Shown here piece after piece: positions 32,279 to 44,132 of a DNA stretch of 64,000 nucleotides (position 1 is the stretch's first letter; each line of letters starts with the position of its first letter). The translations under genes were made by a program, and so were the position numbers. The notes under the pieces were generated by a model that was not told where the DNA came from, did not search any database, and saw only the letters and a program-made list of their open reading frames with translations. The DNA is from Macrothele yani (taxonomy: Eukaryota > Arthropoda > Arachnida > Araneae > Macrothelidae). The stretch lies in NCBI GenBank assembly GCA_039090855.1, contig CM077025.1, forward strand, positions 97,940,489 to 98,004,488. Direction: 5' to 3'.

Positions 32279-32504
32279 TGTACGATATCCCACTGCTCCA
32301 TCCCAGTTCAGAGAAAAGCACCAAGTCTGGGGAGTTAACACAGGCACACACAAGTTTGTGCAAACTAATCTCAAATTTAAAATGTTCCACATCGTCCTTT
32401 AGCAACCTTGCGCATTCCAGATTAAGAGAGCTGCAAACATCATTCCGCAGTCATTGCGTGGGCTAAGTGTTTTATTGTTTTATTATTTCACTGCTCTCTG
32501 CATC

Positions 32505-33800
32505 GGTCAGTAATTTGCTGTCGAGAAGACGAAGCCAGATTGTGTAAGGAGTTTGTTGTTTTCACGGCGACAAAGGAACGCGAGATGTCCCTTTGCTATG
32601 AAGAGAACAGGGAGGTCATGGAAAGAGGACAGTAGGACAAGGAGGTCAGAACTTTTTGAACAGAGGTCGGGAGACACCTGACCGAAAAGGATATGAGCCT
32701 CATAAAAGCCAGTGCGAAAGATTGAAAAGTTACGTAGGACTGGATTTCATACGAAAGGGGAATTGTTAAATAACAGAGTAAGTAGCGAGAGGTCTGAAAG
32801 CTTTAAGAGATTATAACGTAACACTTTTTTTCGTTATGCGAGATGTGTTGTTATGTTAAAGTTCCAAATCTCCGGCTGAATAGATGTTAAACTAAAGGTA
32901 AATGCGATGCACTAATTCTACTGGATAGCTCACTTTAAATTAAGGCTTTTAGGGCCAGACAATACATATACAGAAATCGAAATCACTTACGTAACTTTTT
33001 ATTGGTCCAGTAACTTTTAGACGAAATCACATAACGTTGTTTGTTTACGAAATCCCGAACATATCATGGCGAGGTGCACACTCACACACACAACTTCACA
33101 ACGTAGTTAGGCAGATGGTAATCAAAATATAACTTCACATACGTTAATTAGCTGTCGTACAATCAATAAACTGAGCAAAGATGTAACATCTCCACCCACA
33201 AACAACTGCGTCGCAAAATATGTATCTTTTTTTGTTCTTATCAACATGCATACGTCACTTACGTACTGACCTCAGGGGTTTTGCCAAACCTCATTCATAT
33301 GAGAGAAAATATATCACGTTAAGTTTGGAAAGTGTAAAAGAGAACAAACTCAAATTTACATAGGAAAAGGAACTAAAAATGAAAGCTAAAATAGAATTAC
33401 GTCACAAGATAAATAAATAAAACAATTCCGGGACCACTAGTATAATAAGCTTTAGCTGATAATAAATTCATTGACCCTCCAACTTTTCTCATCTGCTCCT
33501 TCGTTATATATTTCCTACATTGAGCTGCAATTAGGCTTCAACATCGAACCCAAACAGGAAGTATTCTATATAAGTCCCGCTTACAACAGCACGCTTATAA
33601 CTGGCACCCAACGTGGGGATCAAGTCTAAAAACTTCTGACCTCCTCGTCCGTCTGCCTCCTCTCCGTGATCCCATGTTCTCCCTAACTCCTCTTTTTTCC
33701 GCGTTCCTTTGTCGCCGTGAAGAAAAATAAACTCGTTACGCAGTCTAACTTCGCCTTCTCCATCCCAAAGTGCTGATCGATGCGGAAGGCAATAAAATAA
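32505..33800. repeat. Inverted homologous blocks with a PBS-like motif (LTR relic?)
   Basis: CACGGCGACAAAGGAACGCG occurs at about 32,559 (+) and, inverted, at about 33,700. The homology extends over about 150-180 bases on both sides, including a GAGGTCAGAA block. At 33,602-33,618 the plus strand has TGGCACCCAACGTGGGG, close to the TGGCGCCCAACGTGGGG placed after the 5' LTR of many gypsy-type elements. I infer two inverted remnants of one LTR element; no protein is left. Between and around them I see nothing else. Confidence 0.45.
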
Positions 33801-34063
33801 TAAAGCCATAAAATACTTAGTATTAAGCTCGAATGCCTGGAAAATGATGTTTTACAACTCCACCAATGACTGTTGTCCATAAACATCGTCGATACTTCCA
33901 ATGCTGACTGAAAAGAAAGAATTATTGCTGAATATTCCATGTTATTCCTGGAAGCGAATAAGTTTTAAAATATCAGTAACGCATTCGTGAATGACTCTCC
34001 TTCGTGAATCGTGAATGATGAATAAACTCTAAAGAAGGAAGGATTTATGCCATCGCCAGCCGA

Positions 34064-34286
34064 CCCGTTTGTTTGTTTGATTAGAGGCTTAACGACCACC
34101 GTGAGCAACTCAATGGGCTATAAGCAGTCGCCCTTCCCTAATTTAGGGCCACCGACTCCACAGAAGGGAGAGAGCCAGTGCCATACGACAAACACAGCAT
34201 CCATGCCTCACTGGGATTCGAACCCAAACCCAGATCGGAAGAATAGTCATATGGCAGCGCTTATACCACTGCGCCACCGGGGCGAC
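34064..34286 (-). repeat. tRNA-derived SINE, family S, copy 4
   Basis: Full copy on the minus strand: GGTGGCGCAGTGGTATAAGC head, GGGTTCGAATCCCAGTGAGG B box, TGGCTCTCTCCCTTCTG and CCCTAAATTAGGGAAGGG body, and TTAAGCCTCTAATC plus a CAAA repeat tail. Confidence 0.88.
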
Positions 34287-36240
34287 TAGTGCGCACGTCA
34301 TTGCTTTCTTCAGCGAGAAATGCGAAACACTACCTGTGGTCGCAGAAAGCAGCGGAGGTAAATTCTAAATGATTGGAAAAGAAGGTATGACTGATTGCAT
34401 TTTCAACTGCAGCATAGGAATGGAAGTGAGAATATTTCGATACAACAGTAAGAGAGCATCAATGCATCTTGGATGGTCTCGACTCTCCAGGTTGGCAGAG
34501 ACATTGTAATGTTATGTAGCATGTTGTCATAAGGTTCCTTAATTGGAGTGCCCAAAGCTTCATTCTGAAGGTTGGTTAAACCAGGGAGGTTAGAATAATA
34601 CTTCTGGAGATGCCCTGAGTTTCTTAACCGCGAAACCGCAAAATATGGGAATTTGACGTTGTTTACATGATACCTATGCAATTTCAAGTGTGTGTATTTT
34701 GGAATACCGTGGTTTTGGGTTGCAGAAACCGTGTTAATATCAAACCGAAGTGAATTATACTTGTTATACGAGTGAAGTTTTCAATTTTAATGTTATGTTT
34801 TGTTTAGAATTTGCACCAACGTTCGTGTATTTCAATTTAAAATAAAAATGGAAAGGAGCGTCAAAATAATTTAAAATTTTATAAATTCACCATTTTTTCA
34901 CACATTGGCAACAAGTTACGATGCGGAATTGGAAACATTTGCGACGAAAGACGGCGATTCGGCCAACACGAAATGCATTGCAATAGCCTTGAAAACCATC
35001 CGCTTTCCCACACTTTGAAGGCCGTCGCTCGCGGTTGTAGGCTTCACGCAAAGTGGTACTGCTCCGTCAACAAGGTCATATCCAGATATCTTATTCTAAC
35101 CTCCTTGGGTTAAACACTGTTTTATATCAAGTTTATCTAATCGTGGTCACTCCCTAACCCAGAGGTGATGTATTCTTCCAGCAGGGCAATGCATCATTCC
35201 AAAATACTCAATTTTTCTTAGAGTGGTTTCGTGATAGTGATACTTGATAATAATGTCTGATCTTCAATAACTTTTGATGTTACAAGCTATTGGTCAATGA
35301 TGCTAATTTTAATAATTAGAAACATTCATTTTAATAAGATTTCAAAACCTGTAGATATGTGGGTATATTTTTTAGGCTGCGGATTTTTCTCTGTTTCGTT
35401 TAGTACCCAAGTGTGTCTTCTTAAATTAATTCTGATGTGGGATACAATCTTTTTCTGGGTCAGCTTTTAGGATACGCCAGATGCCAGATTTTATAGCGTA
35501 ATTGCTTTTTTTATAGCCAATATCTGTGCTCGAGGTAGCAAGAGTACTACTAGGGACCGAAAAGGCTTCAGTTTATGGTAAGAGGTCAATGTGTTTTCAT
35601 AGGGGCTTTGACTTTCGCATATGAACTGAAAAGTGTGCGCCTGGGGCTAGAAACATCAGTGAGTCGAAGAGCATGCAGTTCGTAAGGAGTTTGTATCTGG
35701 AAAGTATGGAGTCGATGAGGAAAAAAGGAAGACGTTGGTCGACATTGAAAAGAAAGAAGTTTAAGGGAAAAGGTCTAGCTCCCTTGCAAGAGGAAAAGGA
35801 GATTTTTTAGCGGTTGTGTTGGTCGGGACGTTAATATGCCACCGACAGAAAATTAGCTTTTATCTTGTCCGCATTGAATTAAAAAAACTAGATAAAAAGA
35901 GTTCCGATCATCTTTATTTTGGTGAAGACGATATTAACATAGCACCGCCTTCGTTTTTGTGAAGACGATATTGTGAATGACTGATTCAGTTGACCAGCTA
36001 AGTAACTTAGAATTTAAATCTAACCTGCAGCACTGTTACAGTTTCAAAAGCACGATGGAGACCTTTACCTACTTCATTGCTCACTTCAGTCCTGAGTCCT
36101 CGATCCCATGGAGAAGTTGAACGGGGATTCAGACCTCTAAATCCACCGCCGTCAAACCTGCGTGAATTTTAAGATACTATTTGACAGTAGATTATTGTAA
36201 ACCCTGTTTCTAAGAAAAAAAAAATGAAACAGATGATTAT
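34287..36240. other. No gene recognised; one probable Tc1 scrap
   Basis: Around 35,165-35,235 one plus-strand frame reads roughly FFQQGNASFQ...FLEWF, similar to the second-aspartate region of Tc1 transposases (FQQDNAPxH). Nothing else is recognisable. Confidence 0.4.
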
Positions 36241-37453
36241 GCACTGAGTGGCCACTTTATTATGACCACCCCCTCAGTACTTCGTTGGGCCACCTTTGGA
36301 CTTTAAATTGCGTTGACTCTTCGTGGCATGGACTCCACGAGATGTTTATAGGTGGTTTGTGGAATCTGAGACCATGCTTGATCAATAACACTTTCCAGGA
36401 GTGTGAGATTGCAGGGTTGTGTATCGAGCTGTCTGATGGCTCGTTCAACTTCATCCCACAAATTCTCAATAGGGTTGAGATATGGAGATTATGGGGCCAC
36501 CTAAGCAAAGTAAACTCACCGGCATGTTCCTGAAACCAATCCTGTACAATACGAGCACTATGGCAGGACGCATTATTTCGTTGAAAGTAGCCATCGCCCT
36601 TGGGATAAACCATCCACATGACAAGATGCACTTTGTCCGCAACGATATTTAGATATGACGTGCCAGTCAGACGTTGATCAACACGAATTAAAGGGCCCAA
36701 AGCATGCCAGGAAAACATTCCCCAAACTATAACGTTGCCTCCACCAGCTTGAAGGGTTGTAGCAACGCATTTGGAGTCCATGCTTTCGTGCTGTTTCCGC
36801 CAAATTCTCACCCGGCCATCGGCATGGTGCAACTGAAAACGTGATTCATCGGACCACATAATTTGTTTCTAATTATCGACTGTCCAAACCTGTGCTCCTG
36901 TGCGAACTGGAGACGTTTTCTCTTGTTAACTGCAGACAGAAATGTTGTTCGAACATGCCTTCGGCTGCCATATCCCATCCGATGCAGTGTACGGTGAACA
37001 GTGCGTGCCAAGATCATTTGAGGGGATCCTTGATTAAGATGGTCTGTAATTTGCTGCACTGTTGCCCTTCTGTTGTCTGTTACCAGTCTGGACACTCTTC
37101 GTTCTGCATGAGCAGTCGCTAGTCAAAGACGACCACACGTTGCACGTAGAGACACAGTTTTTTGGCTGACAGTCCAGTTTTTAAACACTTTAACAACAGC
37201 TGCTCATTTCACGAATGCGGCGGTTTCGGTGATACTCGCTCCAAGGCTCCGAGCTCCTACAATCATCACACGTGGAAAGTACGTCAGATAGCATTATGTA
37301 CCCATCTCGTCACCCAAAAAGCACTTCTACTACTGTCGCAAGCACTAAGCTTTCTCTTTTTATACTAGCCTCGCCCTCTGGCGGCAACAGCGTGCAGCCA
37401 TAGCTCATTTGCTTAAAACTGTCAGATGGTCATAATAAAGTGGCCACTCAGGG
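36241..37453 (-). mobile_element. Tc1-like element, family E, in the LINE tail
   Basis: The ends are inverted (CACTGAGTGGCCACTTTATT on the left, AATAAAGTGGCCACTC on the right), with TA dinucleotides at both flanks. The right flank is the TA-rich tail of the LINE that continues past the giant palindrome. So the order is LINE first, then this Tc1 and the palindrome within about 40 bases of each other. Confidence 0.85.
36260..37095 (-). pseudogene. Tc1-like transposase (disrupted), family E
   Basis: Two overlapping minus-strand frames make up most of the protein. The N-terminal one has VQQITDHLNQGSP and HRTLHRMGYGSRRH (helix-turn-helix). The second has the first catalytic motif MWSDESRFQLHH, GGGNVIVWGMFSWHALGPLI, then FQRNNASCHSARIVQDWFQE. 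There the usual second catalytic aspartate (QDNA) reads Asn, so the site is dead. After that the reading frame shifts and the final glutamate region is only seen in another frame. It would have been a cut-and-paste transposase of about 340 residues. Confidence 0.85.
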
Positions 37454-37486
37454 TATATATATATATGTATATATATATCATCATTG

Positions 37487-37490
37487 TCAA
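37487..37490. repeat. Target-site duplication TCAA, left of giant palindrome
   Basis: TCAA directly precedes CAGTAGTAGG, and the same TCAA follows CCTACTACTG at 53,248-53,251. Joining the flanks over one TCAA reproduces the LINE 3' end found intact at 247-270. Confidence 0.88.
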
Positions 37491-37539
37491 CAGTAGTAGG
37501 AAATGGCGGGTTCTGGGGCAAGGATGCATCCTTCTAGGA

Positions 37540-37640
37540 GAAGGATGGGGGCGTGGCTTGCGGCAGAAGGATGGGGGCGTGGTTGCTGCAGAAGGGTGGG
37601 GGCGTGGCGTGTGACCGAAGGATGAGGGGGCGTAGCAGAT
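37540..37640 (+). repeat. GC-box-like minisatellite, left tip
   Basis: GAAGGATGGGGGCGTGG recurs about four times at 25-26-base spacing (37,540, 37,566, 37,591, 37,617, the last variant). GGGGGCGTGG resembles Sp/KLF-type GC boxes. The mirror copy lies at 53,098-53,198. Promoter function is only a possibility. Confidence 0.8.
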
Positions 37641-37659
37641 GACGCTAGTGTGTTGGGTC

Positions 37660-38420
37660 GATGCTGCCCCCTAGCGGTGATTCTTGGAACTTTTAATGGA
37701 TCTTTGAGGGATGGCAACGACCGAGAGGGAAAGGGGGTGGATATAGGGATGTCACCTCAATGTGCTGCCCCCTAGCGGTGCTTCTTGGAACTTTATTATT
37801 ATGTTAGATCTTTGTTTTTGAGAGATGGCAACGACCGAGTCGGGGAAAGGAGATGTGCTGCCCCCTAGCGGTGCTTCTTGGAACTTTATTATTATGTTAG
37901 ATCTTTGTTTTTGAGTGATGGCAACGACCGAGTGGGGGAAAGGAAATGTGCTGCCCCTAGCGGTGCTTCTTGGAACTTTCGATGAATCTTTGAGGGATGG
38001 CAACGACCGAGTCGGGAAAGGAGATGTGCTGCCCCTAGCGGTGCTTTTGGAACTTTTAATGGACCTTTGAGAGATGGCAACGACCGAGTCGGGGAAAGGA
38101 GATGTGCTGCCCCCTAGCGGTGCTTCTTGGAACTTTTAATGGACCTTTGTTTTTGAGAGATGGCAACGACCGAGTGGGGGAAAGGAGATGTGCTGCCCCC
38201 TAGCGGTGCTTCTTGGAACTTTATTATTGTGTTAGATCTTTGTGTTTGAGTGATGGCAACGGCCGAGTGGGAGAAAGGGGTGGATATAGGGATGTCAACT
38301 CGATGTGCTGCCCCCTAGCGGTGCTTTTTGGAACTTTTAATGGATCTGTGAGAGATGGCAACGACCGAGTGGGGGAAAAGGGGGTGTACGTTGCCCCCTA
38401 GCGGTGCTTTTTGGAACTTT
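37660..38420 (+). repeat. Nine-copy minisatellite with CTCF-like core, left arm
   Basis: The unit is roughly 76-116 bases: GTGCTGCCCCCTAGCGGTGC, TTCTTGGAACTTT, then a variable piece, then GATGGCAACGACCGAGT and GGGGAAAGG. Cores lie near 37,663, 37,766, 37,856, 37,948, 38,024, 38,104, 38,188, 38,304 and 38,390. On the minus strand each core reads CACCGCTAGGGGGCAGCA or a one-base variant. This is close to the CTCF core (CC-A/G-C-C/T-AGGGGGC-A/G-G). Confidence 0.88.
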
Positions 38421-39140
38421 TCTCGGGAAATTTATTGGACGTTGACAAATTTTGGGGAAGTCTTTCCAATATTTATTTTTTAATTTTCTCGGGAGATTTA
38501 GTGGACTTTGTCAAATTTTTGAAGGAAGTTTTTTTGTCGTTTCCAATTTCTTTTGTACTCGTATTTTTTTTTTCCTATTTTTTTCTCTCTAATTTATTTT
38601 ATTAAATTTATATTTTCAGGAATTCCCTGAGGTATTATAATTTTTATAGACGTTGCATTATTTTTTTAATTTTCTCGGGAGATTTATTAGACTTTGTCAA
38701 ATTTTTGAAGGAAGTCTTTCCAATATGTTTTTTTTTATTAAATTTATATTTTCAGGACTTCCGTGAGGTGTTATAATTTTTATAGACGTTGTATTATTTT
38801 TTTAATTCGTATATTTGTCCTCCCTCCAATTTTAATTTAGGCGAGGAAAGGCTTTGTTTGAAAAGATTTCGTTCCCGTTGATTCATGTTCCGCCATTTTA
38901 GTTTCACCACGTTGTCATTTTGTGAGCCATGTGTTTTGATGACTCACCATTTTCTCTTTGCCTCAGAAAATTTTATATGACACGTGTTTTGGGATGAGTC
39001 ATTATTGATGGGTGACGCATTCGTGATAGCAGACATGACATCAGCCAACGTCGTTTTCTCCTCAGCAGGGTCGACTTTATTTATTTTTTTATTTTCTCGG
39101 GAGATTTACTGGACTTTGTCAAATTTTTGAAGGAAGTTTT
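38420..39140 (+). repeat. Direct repeats of a TCTCGGGAGATTTA block, left arm
   Basis: TTTTCTCGGGAGATTTA, then GGACTTTGTCAAATTTTTGA and AGGAAGTCTTTCCAATAT, occurs at about 38,418, 38,485, 38,673 and 39,093 with variants. The same motif, diverged, spans the central spacer of the palindrome. AT-rich and non-coding. Confidence 0.8.
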
Positions 39141-39487
39141 TTCAATCGAAGCATTTCCTCAAATTTGTTTTATTAAATTTATATTTTTAGAACTCCGTGA
39201 GGTGTTATAATTTTTATAGACGTTGCATTATTTTTTTCATTCTGATATTTTTCTTCCCTACAATTTTAATTTAGGCGAGGAAAGGCTTTGTTTGAAAAGA
39301 TTTCGTTCCCGTTGATTCATGTTCCGCCATTTTAGTTTCACCACGTTGTCATTTTGTGAGCCATGTGTTTTGGGATGACTCACCATTTTCTCTTTGCCTC
39401 AGAAAATTTTATATGACACGTGTTTTGGGAAGAGTGACTATGCCGGATGACGCATGTCGTGATAGCAGACATGACATCAGCCAACGC
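38755..39487 (+). repeat. 434-base spaced duplication, left arm
   Basis: A ~300-base block (CCGTGAGGTGTTATAATTTT, GGCGAGGAAAGGCTTTGTTT, TTCATGTTCCGCCATTTTAG, GACATGACATCAGCCAACG) occurs at 38,755-39,050 and again at 39,187-39,487. A third, diverged trace is near 40,322 (GACGAGGAAATGCTTCTTTA). The right arm has the mirror arrangement. Confidence 0.85.
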
Positions 39488-40804
39488 CATTTCCTCCACG
39501 GGGTCGGCGGTTGACGTCATTTGAGATTCTGTAGCCACATTAAGTTCCAAGACTGATTTTTTTCAATAACTTGTTCATTTTTCAACGAATTTATTCCTTA
39601 TTTTTTCCTCATAATTTCCCATTTTATATTCATAATTTTTCAACGTAACGATTTTTTTATTTTCTTTGAGGAGACTTCACGCATTTTCAACGGACGTTTC
39701 CAACATAAAAACGTTTTCCAAAGTTTTGTGCTGCAGACATAATCTTAAAACACGATTGTTTATTAACGTATTTACGTGTTCATGACATTTTCTGTTACAT
39801 TTTTTTAACGTTGTACGTTTTTCCAACGTACAAAGCCACAATTTTTATGCACAGTTAAAATATTTTATTTTTTTCGTATTTCTTCATGATTAATCAGTGA
39901 AATGTACCTTTTAACACATTATCTTAATCTTTTTGTTCTAAATGCTTGCGTACTCCTTAAACTTTTTGATGTACAAACATTATTTTATTTTCTAACTTTT
40001 CAAACTAAGAACTACTTTTATCGAGGCTTTATTTTTTCTGATTCAAACAAGCAAACGTTTCTTCATTATTATTTCCGTTACCTATACAAACAACTTTTCT
40101 TACTTGCTTTTAATGTATGACTTAATCTGGTTTTCTATATAAATGTTTCATGTTTGTGCAAGAAATATACAGATCTATAGCAGCTATACATAACATTCGT
40201 TCGTAACAGTATCTTTTTTTCTTTTTTTTCCAGATTTAAACCAACACACGCTTCTTAACGACTTGATATCGGTTTTCTGGGGTACTTTTCTTTTTCCTTC
40301 ATTCAATTTTATTCCAGATCATGAGACGAGGAAATGCTTCTTTAGAAACGATTTCGTTCCTGTTCGCAGTAATTATTAAATTTTGACAATTTTTTTGTGA
40401 AACGACTTCATGCTAATTCTGAGTCTTTCGCCTTTACAATATTATTTTCTCGTAATTTTTTCGTGTGTTCAATAACTCTACAGGTCTTTCACAGTTAAAA
40501 TTCTGGTAAAACTATATTTTCTTACTTTATTAAGCATATCATTATAGCTTCCCAATTTTCGCTATTTTACTTCATCTTTTTTGAAATTTAGTAAAACTTT
40601 TCAGTATGTCAATAATTTATTTCTTACTTGGCCAAACTTAAGACTCCTTTTATTTAGACTATTTTTTTTTCATTTCATTTCATCAAAATGATTATTTTAG
40701 ATGTTGCAAATCATCAGGTTTTTTTGTTTCCTTATATATCATATTTTCCAACTTGCTTTTAAAGTATTTCTCAAAGCTTGCATGTATGTCAAATACGCAT
40801 TTTT

Positions 40805-41709
40805 TTAATCCTTCCCTAGTTTGCTATACTTTTTCGTGGACTGCCCCAACAGGAAGGCATTCATTGTCAAGGCATGAAATCTAAAACCTTTTTTCTTACG
40901 ATAAAATTTGTATTCTTTATGACATATTTTCTGTATATTGTTCTGTCTCGTCCGAAAAAAACATTCATTCTGGAGGCAAAGCGAGTAATTCCGTTCTTCC
41001 ACTAAACATCATTTTTTTACGTTTTACTAACTCACCACCCCCATAGCGAAAATAAAGAAATACTTACTCTGTTCTCTACATATCGACTCAATCTATTTCT
41101 TTTCGAAATGCTGATCATGACATTTCAACTAAAATTTCATACTTTCACCAAAAAATCATATTCTTAAACGAGCTATTTTTTACACAATTATTTCATGTAT
41201 AACTAAATTTTTGTTGTTTACTCACCTCATAAAAGTCAATAAGAACACCCCTAATCTCATTCCTTTCCCTCATTTAGTTCGCTTAAATTGAGATGTTTCA
41301 AAATTTCGCGTATATTTCATTCCCTTAATGTCCAGTTCTCCCGTGTCTGCCCCTTCATTTTCAACTTCTGTGCATACTGCATTTTATCTTTAGACGTTTA
41401 GTTTCATTGACCTTTTCTTTCGTTTTAATTAGGTTTTCATTATCGTATTTTTTATTCATTGTCTCAGCAGAAAAATCTTTCATTCTGGAGACATAGCGAC
41501 TAAGTCCGTACTTCCTCTAAACATTTTTTTTCACATTTTACTAATTGTTCAGAAAAGCAGTTGTTTCCAAACTCCCATAGTGAAAATATCGTATTCCCCT
41601 TATAGTACTTATTATATTTTTCCTTCTGTTCAGTGTTGTATGACTCTTCAAACTTTGGTTTAGTTTTATGAAACTTCTTTTTTTTCTTAGTTTTTTTTTT
41701 CTGATTCAA
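40805..41709 (-). repeat. Diverged tandem copies with similar peptide-like frames, left arm
   Basis: On the minus strand, frames at 40,805-41,002 and around 41,460-41,709 share SLCLQNE followed by similar DNA (GAATGTTTTTTTCGGACGAG versus GAAAGATTTTTCTGCTGAG), about 530 bases apart. The mirror copies are at 49,140-49,923. They may be decayed repeats of a coding exon or a chance open repeat. I do not recognise the peptide. Confidence 0.45.
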
Positions 41710-41884
41710 ACTTTCAATCTTTTCCTATCGATTTAATTACTCTTATTTTCCCATTCGACTTTACTTTTGAACAGAAATGTATCTAAAATCTTCAGATGTA
41801 TTTTAGTCTACAAGGCCGATTCTTCCCTGTTTCAAATAAAGTCATTGTAGGATTTTAGTGTAAATGCTGCTAAATCTTTAGAAC

Positions 41885-42088
41885 TTACTTTTCATAGTTA
41901 GATACAAATTCCTCGAGGTTTACATTAAAACATGAAAGAAGAGTGTTTTTACGCTCTCTCCAGTGTGTGAGCTTTCCCCAAGAAATTAACTTTGTCAGTT
42001 TCCGACAGAAACAGGGGGAATTCAATCTCCTGCGACTGTTTTCACGCGTCTCTTGCTTACAGGAAAACCTCATATGGCATGAAATCAC
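41885..42088 (-). CDS. Unrecognised 67-codon frame, left arm (candidate exon)
   Basis: The frame includes FSCKQETRENSRRRLN, CFCRKLTKLISWGKLTHWRE and FNVNLEEFVSNYEK. It is identical to the right-arm copy at 48,641-48,844. It ends directly at a GTAAGT that would serve as a splice donor (AAAA|GTAAGTT). The start listed is not ATG, so an upstream exon would be needed. No family is recognised, and a functional gene is not shown. Confidence 0.35.
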   Translation of the reverse strand: MISCHMRFSCKQETRENSRRRLNSPCFCRKLTKLISWGKLTHWRERKNTLLSCFNVNLEEFVSNYEK

Positions 42089-42710
42089 TTTGCTTGGCAG
42101 ATTAAACTAAATTCTGGTTTTGAACTTTGAATGCAAACTCAAGCTCGCAAAGCATAGTTTTCTGAGCAAACTTAAACTGTCTAAGATGACAAAAATCTAA
42201 AACTGCTGACTCAATGGGACAGAGCGTTTGAACTTTGCCGTTAATTCACCATTTAAGAGATCCGTCGTGAACCACTAGAAGGGAAGTAAGCAGACCCTGA
42301 TTTAGTCCACTGTTTCCAAGGAAGGTAGAAAGCTAGTGTCGTAATTCAAAAGCTCTTAACTCAAGCCTCCCCAGGATTCAGTTTCGGACGAACGAATACT
42401 CAGATGTCCATGCTTAGACATTGAAAAATTGCTTCAGACAAATATTTTCTTACTTAAAGTGCTTCAATTCAGAATTTGTACTATTTAAGATTTTCCTTAG
42501 TCAATATTTTTTCTATCTTAAAAACTTCTAAAGGGTTGATTTTGAAAAAAACGAGTTCTCACCAAAATGTAAAATTTCCTCAGATTGTATGAGGAACCCA
42601 AAAAAAAAATTGATGAAGCTTGGAGGTTAACCATTCCAACCATTTCTTTCTCTTCATGTTTCATTCCATAAACTTTCTTCAAATTCCTATATGTCCAAGA
42701 ATTTTGTTAA

Positions 42711-43124
42711 ATGTCCAAGTTCGACTCCCCCAGAAATTTTCTGAAAATGATATTCTGGAATTTTTTTAAAAGAGAAACTAAGAATCCCTTCACTGAAACA
42801 AGAAATTCATATTCAAAGCATTACATCCCTCTTTCTACTTCAAATACTCTATTTGTATATCTAAGGAAGTTTTTTTTTTTTAATATTCATATATTTTCCT
42901 CTAACTTTAGAAGATATTGTCCCAAAATGTATGTACATATTACGATAGTAAAATATCTTACTACTTACTGCTTGATGTTCAATTCACTTCACACCGTCTT
43001 AAGGAAATTCGTTCATTTTGTCATAACACATAGACATGTTATTTTTCTTGCCATTCACTTCAAAGACTCAATTGAGATCCACCTAATGGAGTCCTTTGAG
43101 AAAAACTTTCATAGGAAAGCATAA
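42711..43124 (+). CDS. Unrecognised 137-codon AT-rich frame, left arm
   Basis: A Phe/Ile/Asn-rich frame (SKFDSPRNFLKMIFWNFF through MESFEKNFHRKA). In the right arm only the C-terminal 65 codons remain open (47,605-47,802), because a stop arises upstream. That argues against selection on the frame. It may be chance in AT-rich DNA. Confidence 0.2.
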   Translation: MSKFDSPRNFLKMIFWNFFKRETKNPFTETRNSYSKHYIPLSTSNTLFVYLRKFFFFNIHIFSSNFRRYCPKMYVHITIVKYLTTYCLMFNSLHTVLRKFVHFVITHRHVIFLAIHFKDSIEIHLMESFEKNFHRKA

Positions 43125-43630
43125 ATTTGCCTAAAAACTACATTAAAAATAAACAAATGTTGAAAGTTCCTGTACAAGAAGGAAATTCTGTTGTAACTTC
43201 TAAACGAAAAAAGACAAATTCTAAGAAAATATGTAAAAATGTTCGTTGGATTCCATATTAAAAAAAATTAGTTGAAGAAAAGTGTCATTCTTTTTTTTTT
43301 TTTTTCGGAACAGTTCATTCTTTCTAAGGGTTAAAAATGGAACACTTCATTTTTCTTAGTAGACAATTTTGAGAAACCACATTTCTTTAAAAGCAGGGAA
43401 ATTCATATAGAATAACATGGGAAAACTAGTATGCATAAAAAGACTGTTTCGAAACGAGTAAAAATCTGTTGAAGTTCGTTTTCGAAAAAGTTGGAAATGG
43501 AATGAAGTAAAAACAGTCACAGCAAGTTCCTGAAAGTTGAAAGTTGGATGTACTAAAAATGTCTAAGGAAAGAAATTTTTATAAAACACAGACTGTTTAG
43601 TTTTTCCAGGCTAGGGGGAGGGGGTCTTCA

Positions 43631-43846
43631 GTGAGAGCGCTTCTTTTTTCAACTCAAAGAATAAAGCGAGTCAGTTTGAAACATTTCAAACTCCCCGAAA
43701 TTAAGCTGTGTACTCTGGTTTCGACTCAATACTGTAAAGCATTGCTCTCAGACCAGTCGGAATTCCGCCCCGATATTGGTTGCCTAATGGAAAACATCAG
43801 ACCCCTTTCCAATAACAATCCCCAAATATCCTTAAGAAAAGTCTAG
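43631..43846 (+). CDS. Unrecognised 71-codon frame, left arm (candidate exon)
   Basis: It encodes RALLFSTQRIKRVSLKHFKL, then KALLSDQSEFRPDIGCLMEN, and a stop after ISLRKV. A TTTAGTTTTTCCAG stretch just upstream (about 43,597-43,610) would make an acceptor. The right-arm copy (46,883-47,098, minus strand) gives the same peptide. The listed start is GTG. Function unknown. Confidence 0.3.
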   Translation: MRALLFSTQRIKRVSLKHFKLPEIKLCTLVSTQYCKALLSDQSEFRPDIGCLMENIRPLSNNNPQISLRKV

Positions 43847-44132
43847 CAAAAAAGCACTATTTCACCATTAAAACAATTGATTCATTCTGTTACTGTTTTA
43901 AACATTTCAAAAAAGAAGTTTACATTCTCACTTTTACTTTAAAAATCTTGAAAGCTTAAATTTTGACCCATTTAAAAAAAAATTCACCTAAAATTTAATT
44001 TAAAAAAATAATAATTACTCTTTAAATTTATGTCTTAAAACTAAAAAATATTTACGCTTAATATTACAATAAATAATAAATATTCACAAACTCACCTTCT
44101 ACCTTGCCCATTTAAAAAAGATAATTCTGAAT

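Noticed and set aside
42711..43124. 137-codon AT-rich frame as a selected gene
   Set aside because: The mirror copy in the other arm is broken by a stop while the DNA is otherwise nearly identical. Kept only as a low-confidence entry.
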